Source of the DNA: Corbicula japonica
Taxonomy: Eukaryota; Mollusca; Bivalvia; Venerida; Cyrenidae
Assembly (NCBI GenBank): GCA_038501625.1
Contig: JAZAYU010000005.1
Coordinates: 2,976,001 to 3,040,000 of the forward strand
Length of the DNA: 64,000 nucleotides
Direction: 5' to 3'
Positions 13,141 to 24,800 of the stretch are shown in pieces. Under the pieces are notes generated by a model. That model worked only from the letters and a program-made list of their open reading frames with translations. It was not told the origin of the DNA and did not search any database. How positions within the stretch are numbered: the first letter of the stretch is position 1; the number at the start of each line of letters is the position of its first letter. The translations under genes and the position numbers were made by a program.

Positions 13141-13434
13141 ATGAGTATCCTACGATTTCTCAAGAAAAAGGATTCTTCGATAGTTCCGGAAAATGATAGT
13201 GAATTGACGGATTTATTTGGCGAAAGTGTACTTAAGGAGGTTAATGATAAAATCAAGGATGTTATTACTACTCCATCAACCCAAGGGACATCTGGAACGC
13301 CTAAATCAAAGGGGAAATATGCAGTATATTCTCCTGCTGATCGCGCTAGCATAGGCAAATACTGTGCCAAGAATGGTCCTGCATCTACTGATGAAAATTC
13401 AAATCTAATTTCCCCGGATGATTGTCTCCCTTAG
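13141..13434 (+). CDS. 97-residue ORF, probable N-terminal remnant of a transposon gene
   Basis: The ATG at 13141 begins MSILRFLKKKDSSIVPENDS. The frame stays open to TAG at 13432-13434. It has a charged, helix-prone first half (LTDLFGESVLKEVNDKIKDV), a low-complexity TPSTQGTSGTPKSKG linker and then KYAVYSPADRASIGKYCAKNG. The last motif resembles the Y(S/T)P..RA.IGKYA.ENG motif common at the start of transposase-like proteins of invertebrates, where a helix-turn-helix region normally follows. Here the frame stops 20 residues later, so it is either truncated or an exon. It lies inside the TIR element at 12628-14807, which supports a transposon origin. Family assignment is from memory of the motif and is tentative. 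Confidence 0.5.
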   Translation: MSILRFLKKKDSSIVPENDSELTDLFGESVLKEVNDKIKDVITTPSTQGTSGTPKSKGKYAVYSPADRASIGKYCAKNGPASTDENSNLISPDDCLP

Positions 13435-13529
13435 TATGTTTATATCACAGTTGTGTTATTCTAACGACACCTTACCCAATATGAACCGCAGAAATTTATC
13501 CTTCATGGGAACCGAAAACGCAGAAATAA

Positions 13530-14729
13530 ACTAGAATTATCACTGAAAGTGATTAAAATACCCCCACATGTGTGCTTGATACTTGATGCTTCGAATCAAT
13601 GGCATAATGTGCCCCACCTTCAATCCAAAGTGTCGTCTTCACAGTAGCCACATATACAGCAAGTTTCATCAAAATATCTCATTCCTTCTAAATTAGTTAG
13701 CATAAATGGTTTGAATATGTTAGTAACAGTGACCTTTACTTAACTTTTATCAAACAACTGTGTGCCAAAAAATTGTTTATATTTGTGAAGCTTTTCATTA
13801 GAAATCAACCAGAAACCAGTTTTCTATTTTTAGTAACAGTAAACAGTGACCTTGACCCCATCAGGCCCAATTTCAATACCAAGTTTCGTCTTCACAGACA
13901 CTACCTATATAGCAATTTTCATCACAATATCTCATGCCAAACCAAAGTTATTTAGCATATATAGTTCTTTTTCTATTTTTAGTAACAGTGACCTTGACCC
14001 CCACAGGCCTTACTTTGAATCCCAAAAGTCATCTTCACAAAAACCACCAATACACCAAATTTCATTTAAGAATCTCATTCCAAGCTATAGTTACTATGGG
14101 GAAATGAAGTTTTATATAACAGTGACCTTGACCTTGAACCCACAGGCCCAAAAGTTAAACCTAACCTGTATCTTGTTATGTTACATCTGTGTCCTAAAAA
14201 ATAATTAAATCTATGAAGTATTTCATGAGTTATCGTCCAGAAACAATTTTTCAGTAACAGTAACCTTGACATTGACCCCACAGGCCCCAGTCGAACTGGA
14301 CCTGTATCTTCTGATGTTACATCTATTTACCAAAAAAGGATTTAATCTGTGAAGTGTTTCATGAGTTATCATCCGGAAACCATTTTTCTATTTTTAGTAA
14401 AACTGACCTTGACAGTGACCCCACCAGCCCCAAATTCGAACTTGACCTGTATCTTGTGATGTTACACCTGTGTACCAAAATTTTTTAAAATAGTTGATAC
14501 CTTTCAGGAGTTAAAGTCCGGAAAGCATTTTTCTATTTTTAGTAACAGTGACCTTGACACTGACCCCACCAGCCCCAAAATCGAACTTGACCTGTATCTT
14601 ATGACGATATACCTGTGTACCAAAAATTATTTAATTCTGTCAAGCCTTTCATGAGTTATCATCTGGAAACGAATAATCCAACCGACCGACAAGCTCACTC
14701 CTATATACGAAGTTTGAGGGGGTATAAAA
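13530..14729 (+). mobile_element. HINE/pearl-like element inside the TIR transposon
   Basis: The 5' end ACTAGAATT leads into a perfect hairpin ATCACT (13539-13544) / AGTGAT (13548-13553), then ATACCCCC (13558-13565). The 3' end has GGGGGTAT (14718-14725), the exact reverse complement, followed by AAAA and preceded by accgaccgac. The core is about six units of roughly 140 bp, each with a CAGTGACCTTGAC-type motif. It interrupts the host transposon after CGCAGAAATAA. Confidence 0.75.
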
Positions 14730-14811
14730 GTATAAAAATGCAGAAATTTTTGCATACATTTTTGAGGGCAAAACGCAGAAATTTATGACCGCAGAAATAA
14801 CCCGCTATACA

Positions 14812-15590
14812 GTAACTCTATTGGATGACAGACATGAAGCAAATATTTCCACAAGCATGTTCCATGAGGTTCTGTAACAAACATCACTCATCAACTTTCA
14901 CGACAATTTAAATAAAACAGATCTTACTTACCTTTCAGGATTATTCTTTTCCTAACATTCTCATCAAAATATTAGAAATCAAAAACAAACTAAAATTCAG
15001 TGCTAGCACTGTTTGACTGACTACAGATCAGTGCATTAGTTCGCTACAACAATACTCCCAGCAGGATATGTCCTACAGACCTGGAAAATCTCTATCTTGA
15101 ACAGTTTCACCTATTTAGAGACCTCCAAGCAAACTCCAAGCATCAGTTACCTCCCTTGACAGCAGAACTCATCACTGCCTTTACAAAATGTTCCATTTTA
15201 GCTAAACAATTGTTTCAATTGTTGATTTTTCCTGATAGCTTTCTTTAAAACAGATTCATACTGAGCTTTCTTATGTGATATTATTGTTATGTTTGTTGTG
15301 GCACTGATCTGTCCATGTGAAGTTTAAGATCCAAGTAGTATTTAACTCTACTACTGAAAAGCTTATAACCTCTATCAGTTCAATCAATTTGCCAATTTTC
15401 AGAAGTTAATCTGTCTGAAAAACTTTCTAAAATCTAACATGGAGTTTAGTCATTCTTTGACAGGAATTTTAAAACCTTCATTTGAAATTTGTTTTTCTTC
15501 AGTTTGGCATACTGGGATAATGAAAATCTCCATTGTCTTCAGCATGAAACATGGTAAATAAATACATACATATTTCTTTATAATTTTTTC
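14812..15590. other. Flank downstream of the hexosaminidase stop codon (possible 3' UTR)
   Basis: In minus-strand sense this follows the TAG of exon K, so part of it may be 3' untranslated sequence. No canonical poly(A) signal was recognised. No other gene seen. Confidence 0.35.
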
Positions 15591-15591
15591 A

Positions 15592-15840
15592 CTATGAGTG
15601 TACATTTGAACTAATTCTCTTTTCAAATGATCCTTTGAATTCCATAGCTTGCATCCATATTGTTGTGTAACACATAAAATATACTAAAATCAGTGTTATA
15701 AACACCATTAAAATAGTTTTATTTTTACACATTCTAACTGGTGCTATTTTCTTCTTGGTAAAGGTCAAGGTCACTGCTATGGCAGCCAGAATTAAGAGAA
15801 TGGTGATCAAGGTCAACTGGCCCCCAGCATGCAGCACTGC
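15592..15840 (-). CDS. Hexosaminidase terminal exon 'K' encoding two hydrophobic segments
   Basis: This is an 83-codon exon including the TAG at 15592-15594. The acceptor is tattgtatttcag and the start phase is 0, which matches exon J. It reads [20 protein letters not shown] then [11 protein letters not shown] (first hydrophobic run of about 19 residues), a basic loop with KKK and RMCKNK, then [20 protein letters not shown] (second run) and a 19-residue tail. Soluble lysosomal hexosaminidases have no such tail. The link to exon J is inferred from phase, strand, splice sites and the lack of any other gene nearby. It could alternatively belong to a separate small membrane-protein gene. No clear AATAAA was found just downstream. 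Confidence 0.68.
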   Translation of the reverse strand, partial: AVLHAGGQLTLITILLILAAIAVTLTFTKKKIAPVRMCKNKTILMVFITLILVYFMCYTTIWMQAMEFKGSFEKRISSNVHS

Positions 15841-18800
15841 CTGAAATACAATAATACAACTGTTAGCAAAATGTAAATACATTTTATGTGCCATGAAAAA
15901 ATAGCTTTAAAAAAGTAACATTGCCTGTATGGTACAGCTGTAATGGCTTGAGGGAAAATGCTGTTCAGAAAATATGTTTAACTCTTTAACACTTAAAAAG
16001 CATATGTTTTGTCACATTTGTTGACAGTGTAGATCAGACTGCAAATCACAGCCTGATCAGGGTCTCCAATGTTAACTATTCAGTCTATATCTTTCAGCAA
16101 ACAACCCTATGAACAATGACTGGACTGACTTGACATGTGATCAGATATCAAGGACAATCCTTCAGAAGGATAAAGTGGCAATATTTTAAATAAAACTTTA
16201 GTCTAAGCGGGAGATTTACCATGAATAAGGAAGAGAGTTTTGATTGAAAATCAATGTAGACAAAAAAGACCACTTGCACCCCCACCTCAAAAACAAAATT
16301 TAATGTTTAATACAGTCGAGTCGCGATTTTACGAATCGCGATTTTACGAAATAACGGTATACTACGAATATGGCGGCCGGTCCCGTCCGTATTCCTTCTT
16401 CATTCAATATAAAAAAGATGCGATCGAACGAATCTCGATTTAACGAAAAATGCGATTTAGCGAATAATTATGACAGTCCCTTAAGCTTATTTACAATGTA
16501 TTAAAGATGCAATTTTACGAATTTCGGTCAGGCAGGTGATTTTCACACCTTTTCGAGCGATATCCGTTTCTTTGTATTGAGCAATTATCGACACCAGCAG
16601 TATTGACACGAAATGCTCTGTAAACAACCATCGGGCGTGTTTGGTTGTAACAAACAGTTTGAGTGATTAAATGTCAAATGTTAAAATTGTATAAAATCTG
16701 AAACACGTGAATTGCTTGTCATTCTACTTCTGACAATTCATTATGCAAAATCTTAATACCACGGCGAGTAATAATTCAGTAACTGATATCGGCATTCTGA
16801 GAAATTCAGTGAAGGGCCCGTATTTTCAGGGGAGGATAGCTGAATCTTAATTTTAATTATTAATGATAACATGTAAATTTACAATAAAAATAACTAATGC
16901 GAACATTTCTTTTCTTTGTATTTTTATTTATTGACATTGACATATCACATCAATAACACATTACGTCAAATAACGACGATTTGCGGCGGTAAACATACAA
17001 AACTATCAAAAATGCGATACTACGAAAAATGCGATTTTACGAATAATCGGCTTGGTCCAAAGCCTATTCGTAAAATCGCGACTGGACTGTATTTTTCATT
17101 TTATGCCAAATCATATATTACAGAAATTGTGGTCTTCAGAATTTGGGATAATCCTTACAACAGTGGGAGCAAGCATGTTACTGAGGGCTGCACTCAAGAC
17201 TGTTGTAACAACATTGCAATAAAAAACAGTTACAGCAGTCTTGCATGCAACCCTTGTACAATGTTTAACATCAGTCACATCTGTCACATCCTCACAGTTT
17301 AAGCTCTACACTGTTTGCTATTTAGATAGTAGACTTCTGTGAAACAATTCATTGAATGGACTGGCTTAAAAACTGACTACTACATTAGTGGATTAAAGTA
17401 TTAAAATAAGTAATTATCTTAACTGTAAAAAAACAACTTGACCAAGCCTATATTTATGAAACAAAAATCAATTTAAACTTGTTATGTGCTCATCAGTGTA
17501 TTGAATAGCGGTTTTTCTACTTGTATTATATTGTCTATTAGAAACGGCTAGATGTCTTCATCAGGCTATATGACAGTTCTCCTTTAACACATGAAAAGCA
17601 ATAGATTTCATGCTTATAACAAGCTCAGAACAGTTAAAAATGCCCAAACATGAATAAAAAACAACAAAGAATGAAGCATCCCTCTAACACTTACTCCATG
17701 GATTTGGGTTATATCTTATGTGGGACCTGTGTGCATTCAGATCATCAATGCACACTGATCGGAATCTACACGATTTGCATTAAGATTCATTCAATTAATA
17801 TTTAAGACCAAGAAGAAGCCAGGGTAGATCCAAATCTTACTTGTATCTGAAATCTTATTTGGATCTATACTGGTCACAGGTATGCTGTGTGGGAATTGAT
17901 TAAGTAGAGTGCAATACAGCAAGTCACAGTAAATGCCAAACTGTTAATACCAAAGTATCTCATTGTCTGCTCCTATAAACCTAAAAACTGGTATCTTATC
18001 TGCAATGTGCACTGTCTGCTGTCTATAACTAGCAGCAATTGTCAGACTATATACATGTAATGTTATATCCATGTTTACAACAAGCTGTAGAATGACGGTA
18101 AAATGTCCAAAAATGTTTGTCTACTTGGAAACTAGTTACAGTTAACTCGCTTAAAACACTCCTCTGTTTCATTGATAATGGTTGCAGCCTTTACACTGAA
18201 ATTTTGGTAATTTTTTTTTTCAGAATTTCACTTTCATTAACTCCTGTGCAGCCCAGTCACAAGCAGTGAGGATTTACCCAGACATAAGTTTGTACTGGCT
18301 TACTGCAAGGATCAGCTGATTTACCCAGACATATGTTTGTACTGGCTGACTGCTTGGGTCAGCTGATTTACCCAGACATATGTTTGTACTGGCTGACTGC
18401 TTGGGTCAGCTGATTTACCCAGACATATGTTTGTACTGGCTGACTGCTAGGGTCAGCTGATTTACCCAGACATATGTTTGTACTGGCTTACTGCAAGGAT
18501 CAGCTGATTTACCCAGACATATGTTTGTACTGGCTGACTGCTAGGGTCAGCTGATTTACCCAGACATATGTTTGTACTGGCTTACTGCAAGGATCAGCTG
18601 ATTTACCCAGATATATGTTTGTACTGGCTGACTGCTTGGGTCAGCTGATTTACCCAGACATATGTTTGTACTGGCTGACTGCTAGGGTCAGCTGATTTAC
18701 CCAGATATATGTTTGTACTGGCTTACTGCAAGGATCAGCTGATTTACCCAGACATATGTTTGTACTGGCTGACTGCTTGGGTCAGCTGATTTACCCAGAC

Positions 18801-21800
18801 ATATGTTTGTACTGGCTGACTGCTAGGGTCAGCTGATTTACCCAGACATATGTTTGTACTGGCTGACTGCTTGGGTCAGCTGATTTACCCAGACATATGT
18901 TTGTACTGGCTGACTGCTAGGGTCAGCTGATTTACCCAGACATATGTTTGTACTGGCTGACTGCTAGGGTCAGCTGATTTACCCAGACATATGTTTGTAC
19001 TGGCTGACTGCTAGGGTAAGCAGATTTACCCAGACATATGTTTATACTGGCTGACTGCTAGGGTCAGCTGATTTACCCAGACATATGTTTGTACTGGCTG
19101 ACTGCTTGGGTCAGCTGATTTACCCAGACATATGTTTGTACTGGCTGACTGCTAGGGTCAGCTGATTTACCCAGACATATGTTTGTACTGGCTGACTGCT
19201 AGGGTCAGCTGATTTACCCAGACATATGTTTGTACTGGCTTACTGCAAGGATCAGCTGATTTACCCAGACATATGTTTGTACTGGCTTACTGCAAGGATC
19301 AGCTGATTTACCCAGATGTATGTTTGTACTGGCTTACTGCAAGGATCAGCTGATTTACCCAGACATATGTTTGTACTGGCTGACTGCTAGGGTCAGCTGA
19401 TTTACCCAGACATATGTTTGTACTGGCTGACTGCTTGGGTCAGCTGATTTACCCAGACATATGTTTGTACTGGCTGACTGCTAGGGTCAGCTGATTTACC
19501 CAGACATATGTTTGTACTGGCTGACTGCTAGGGTCAGCAGATTTACCCAGACATATGTTTGTACTGGCTGACTGCTAGGGTCAGCTGATTTACCCAGACA
19601 TATGTTTGTACTGGCTGACTGCTAGGGTCAGCTGATTTACCCATACATATGTTTGGGAAAAGTGTTATTATTATGATAGTAATACTAGAATGTTGTGTTC
19701 CGCAGAACACATGTGTTGCCTGCATGGAAAAGTTGAAATGTGGGCCTATGTTTAATCATATATAATAAAAATATTTTATTTAAGGTGATTTCAATACTAC
19801 ACCACAGAACCCATGTGTCATCTAAATTGCATTTAAAAGGGGAATAACTAAAATAATGGTGAAACCTGAGTTATCATCTTCAAAAATTGGTTTGTAAATG
19901 CAGATGAGTTATTCAAAGTATTAAGTGAATTGAACAAGTACTTTCCATTTTACAGGCAACACTAAGTTTCATGTTAAAGTTGCATTTGAAAGGGACATAA
20001 CTCATAAAATATTGAAACTGGAGTTATCATTCTTGTCGTCACAGATGGCATTGTTCATGCTGATGATATATTCCAAGTATGAAGTGAATAGGACAAGTAC
20101 TTTGAAAGTTATAGGCAACATTAAGTTTCAGGTTAAAGTTGCATTTGAAAGGGGCATAACTCAAAAAATATTGAAACAGGAGTTATCATTCTTGTCGTCA
20201 CAGATGGCATTGTTCATGCTGATGATATCTTCCAAGAATGAAGGGAATAGGACAAGTACTTTCAAAGTTAAAGTCAACATTAAGTTTCATGTTAAAGTTG
20301 CATTTGAAAGGGGCATAACTCAAAAAATATTGAAACTGGAGTTATCTTTCTTGTCGTCACAGATGGCATTGTTCATGCTGGTGATATATTCCAAGTATAA
20401 AGTGAATAGGACAAGTACTTTCAAAGTTTTAGGCAACATAAGTTTCAGGTTAAAGTTGCATTTGAAAGGGGCATAACTCAAAAAATATTGAAACTGGAGT
20501 TATCTTTCTTGTTGTCACAGATGGCATTGTTCATGCTGATGATATATTCCAAGTATGAAGTGAATAGGACAAGTACTTTCAAAGTTAAAGTCAACATTAA
20601 GTTTCATGTTAAAGTTGCATTTGAAAGGGGCATAACTAAAAAACATAACAAAATTGAGTTATCATTCTTGTCGTCACAGATGGCATTGTTCGTGCTGATG
20701 ATATATTCCAAGTATGAAGTGAATAGGACAAGTACTTTCAAAGTTATAGGCAACATTAAGTTTCAGGTTAAAGTTGGGGGACTACCGGACAATGGCACCG
20801 ACGACGACGATGAAGCCGCCGCCGCCGCCAGACAATAGGATCCCTATGTGTCTACCTGCTATCGCAGGCGACACAAAAAGGAAGAGGTTCAATTTTGGTC
20901 AGATTTCGGTCGGATTCTGGTTGAAATATGGTTGGATTTCGGTTGGAATCCGATGTCAATCCAATGTTGGCTAATGACGTCTAAAAAATTTCATTTCAAA
21001 GCAAAATCCAATGTTGATCCAACGTCATGGTCTGACATCAATCCAACATCTTTGTCTTTTTGATATCAAATGTTTCCTGGGATGGTTGTTGGAACACACA
21101 GCACAATTTTTTAAACAACAAAGGGCAAAACTTGTATGATTTGCAATATATATAAAAGACTGGCTAAAACATGGCTGATGTACTGTTAAAAGTACAACAT
21201 CAACTTAAAGTTTGTTAATTAATTCAGTGACATATGGGCTGCAGTCTCAAAGTTCTCTAAAAGTCTGATTCACAAACTGTTCTTGGGAATGAGGAATGTC
21301 AAACAAGTATGCAACACTGTAGATGCAGACAAAGCACCTCTGAATTGAGCTTTAGTGTTCTGAGCACTGCATATCACAATCCTCAACAGTGTATATCCAC
21401 ATCCTATACATTCACACTGTTCAGGCTAAAAAATGGTTGCTTTTCAGTAAAACACCACTTCAAACAAATAATGGACAGGCACAAACTTATAGATAGGTGA
21501 TTACATTACATTCATGTAGCTGGTGAAGAGTTATGCTGAAGCACTTTTAGTAAAACACAAATACCTTAATACCTTTTCCAAAGTTACAACAAAGGGGCTC
21601 AGAAAGGAACAATTCTGTCACTAAGACATTTTAGCTCTACAAAACCTCTGAACAGCAAACACCATTTGACAGCTAGATATGTCAGGTTTTTTTACATTGT
21701 TGTTCTACAAGTTTAAAACTACCACTTTTCCATTCATATTAAGTGTATATCTGATCAATTCAATAACTTAACAAGAATGTTGTAATTTGCATGTGCAGCA

Positions 21801-24800
21801 CAAAATGTTTCCTCTGACATTCTGTCTTCAAATTAAATTTGACACATCTCACAACTTTTTTTTTTATCTAATATGATTTAAGATAGCATTTTTTTTCTTG
21901 ATTGTTGCAGAATAATATGACAGATACACAAACCAGCTTTTAACATTTAAAATTGTATTTTACAGTTGTAACCAAAATTTAAACTTAAATAAATGATGAA
22001 ATCAGATGTTGGTGTCTGTATAATGGAGTTGACTATCAGAGGCGTTACGATACAACAGCCACATCAAAAGTGACTTTGTTTACAAAAAAAGATTTTGTTA
22101 ATCTTGATTAATAGCATGCAGATGTAAAGCACCGAAGTAAAGAAATAATGACAGAATAATCAGAAATAAATATATAAATGACTGGATATACATAAACTGA
22201 AACTATACTGTTAGTACACAACATGTTAGTAGGTCAAACCGCTAAGCAATACCTGGGAGCAATCTGAAATGTGCCCTCCTTTTTGTTCGAACTCCACTTT
22301 TATATTTTCTACCTCAACACGGCCTTTGTCAGCAAATGCTGCACACTGTGTGTAAGTACAGTTTGATGACAATGATGTCTCATTGGCATTGTGGCGCCTC
22401 TTTCCGCGTCGCAAACAGTAATCAGGACCACTTATTTGACCAACACCTAATCCTCGACTGCAAAAAAAGTATTTTTTAGAAATGTCCTGATCTTCATGAC
22501 TGCATTCATTTTACAGGCCTGGCAAACATGTCTACTGCATGCAATGTAACAATAAAAACAAGAGCTGTCAGAGGAGACAGCATGCTCGACTATTCGAATC
22601 ATTTGAAACAAATGCAATTTGAAGATTAAAACAATAACAACTATGGCCATATATTGGTGTGAAATCAGGAAAAATATTAACAAGTGAATGGTAAGGGAGA
22701 AATTCATTTCAAATAACAGAAATAATTCCTTAATGTACCATAAATATTAAACTGAATAGGGGAATAACTATGAAATATTTCTGAATTTGTTAGAAAACAT
22801 GTTAGTAATTTTTTATGAGAGACATTTACTTTTAGTCAAATATCAATCACTTCAGTAATGTTAAAGAAAAGAACTGAAATGAAAATATAATGGAAGTTTG
22901 AAGTTGATACCTTAAGTATTTTGTGCAAAGTTATCAATGAGGTGCACTTAAGTGAAAATATAAGTGAAACTAGAAATGTGTCCATAGGACACAGATGCCC
23001 CTGCTATGCATCATTTTCAGACACTCAAGTGAAATGATGGGAATAATAGCATTTCAACGACAGTGATGTTGGAGGAATTATAAGAATATGCATAAACTTG
23101 AAGATAAGTAAATTATTTGTATTTGTGGCACTGTTGTCTTCACATTACGGAAATGTCTGCGAAGAAGTTGGTGGTAATGCAATGCAATGTCATAGCGAAC
23201 ATTTGTGCCAAGTTATTTTGAAATTTCTTCATTCATAAAAGAGTTATAGCCTGAACAAGTAAATTCAATTTAAGTAACTGTGACCTTGACCTTGGACTTA
23301 CAGGCATGGGTAATGTACGTAACACACCGCCTTGTCATGGTGAACATTTGTGCCAAGTTATTTTGAAAACCCTCCATTCAAAACAAAGTTATAGCCCTTA
23401 CAATAAAATTCTATTTTTAGTAACAGTGACCTTGACCTTCGACCTACAGGCATGGGCATGGTACGCGAGACACCGCCCTGTCATGGTGAACATTTGTGTC
23501 AAGTTATTTTGAAATCCCTCCATTTATAACAAAGTTACAGACTGGACAAGAAAATGCTATTTTTAGTAACAGTGACCTTGACCTTGGATCTACAGGCATG
23601 GGTATTGTGTGGACACACCGCCTTGTCATGGTGAACATTTGTGCCAAGTTATTTTGAAATCCCTCCATTCATAACAAAGTAACAGCCTGGACAAGAAAAT
23701 TCTATTTTTAGTAACAGTGACCTTGACCTTCGACTTACAGGCATGGGCTTGTACTTGACACACCATCTTGATATGGTGAACAATTATACCAAGTTATTTA
23801 AAAATCCAATGAGAAATAACTAAGTTAGAGAGGACAAGATTTTGCAAGAAAATTCTATTTTTGGTAACAGTGACCTTGACCTTGGACCTACAGGCATGGG
23901 TATTGAACGCGACACATCGCATTGTCATGGTGAACATTTGTGCCAAGTTATTTTGAAATCCCTCCATTCAAAACGAAGTTAAGGGCCAAGTGTATATTTT
24001 GCTTAACACTAAATGTAAGTGAAAAAGGGGCATAATTTGAAAAATATTGGAAGCAGGGTTATGGGTCTTGTTGGTTATGATGTAGATTTTGGTGGTGAAA
24101 ATATATTTCAAGTTTCAAGGCAATATCTCAAGTAGTTTTAAAGTTATGGGCAAAATGCATATTTTGCTTAACACAAAATATAAGAAAAAAGGGGCATAAC
24201 TTGAAATATATTGACAGCAGAGTTATGAGTCTTGTTGGTAATGATGTAGAATTTGATGGTGAATATATATTCCAAATTTCAAGTTGATATCTCAAGTAGT
24301 TTATAAGTTATGGACCAAAGTGCATATTTTCCTTAACGCAAAATTTAAGTGAAAAAGGGGCATAACTTGAAAAATATTTGTAGCAGAGTTATGGGTCTTG
24401 TTGGTAATGATGTAGAATTTGATGGTGAATATATATTCCAAGTTTCAAGTTGATATCATAAGTAGTTTTCAAGTTATGGACCAAAGTGCATATTTTGTTT
24501 AACGGACGCCGACGCCGACACCGGGGCGAGTAGGATAGCTCCCCTATTCTTCGAATAGTCGAGCTAAAAACAATTATATATACTGTATATTTTCAAAGTA
24601 ACTGACTTGACCTTTGACCTCTGTAGAAAAATGAAAAGTTGGGCATAATCCTGTCATAACTAAATCTGTATACAAAATTACATTATATGTACTCTTAGAG
24701 TTATTGCAGTAAAACAGAATGTATATAACATCACAGTAAGAATTCTACTATTTTAAGTAATGCTGACCTGATCTTTGACCTCTGTTGGAACATCACTTAT

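Larger units (their letters stand above)
12628..14807. mobile_element. TIR DNA transposon interrupted by a HINE
   Basis: The left end TAGCAGGTTATTTCTGC and the reverse complement of the right end TAGCGGGTTATTTCTGC match in 16 of 17 positions, continuing into an AAATTTCTGCGTTTT-like run. Both ends are flanked by TA (12626-12627, 14808-14809). Removing the HINE at 13530-14729 leaves about 980 bp. The remainder carries a 97-residue ORF (13141-13434). A further CGCAGAAATTTAT/AACGCAGAAATAA block at 13488-13529 repeats the terminal motif internally. The superfamily is not certain. Confidence 0.72.

Noticed and set aside
20012..20838. Plus-strand frames of 154 and 116 residues with a repeated [20 protein letters not shown] block
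   Set aside because: The 159-bp HINE unit is a multiple of three and lacks stops in one frame. A one-base change between units shifts the frame, and copies elsewhere are not protein-like.
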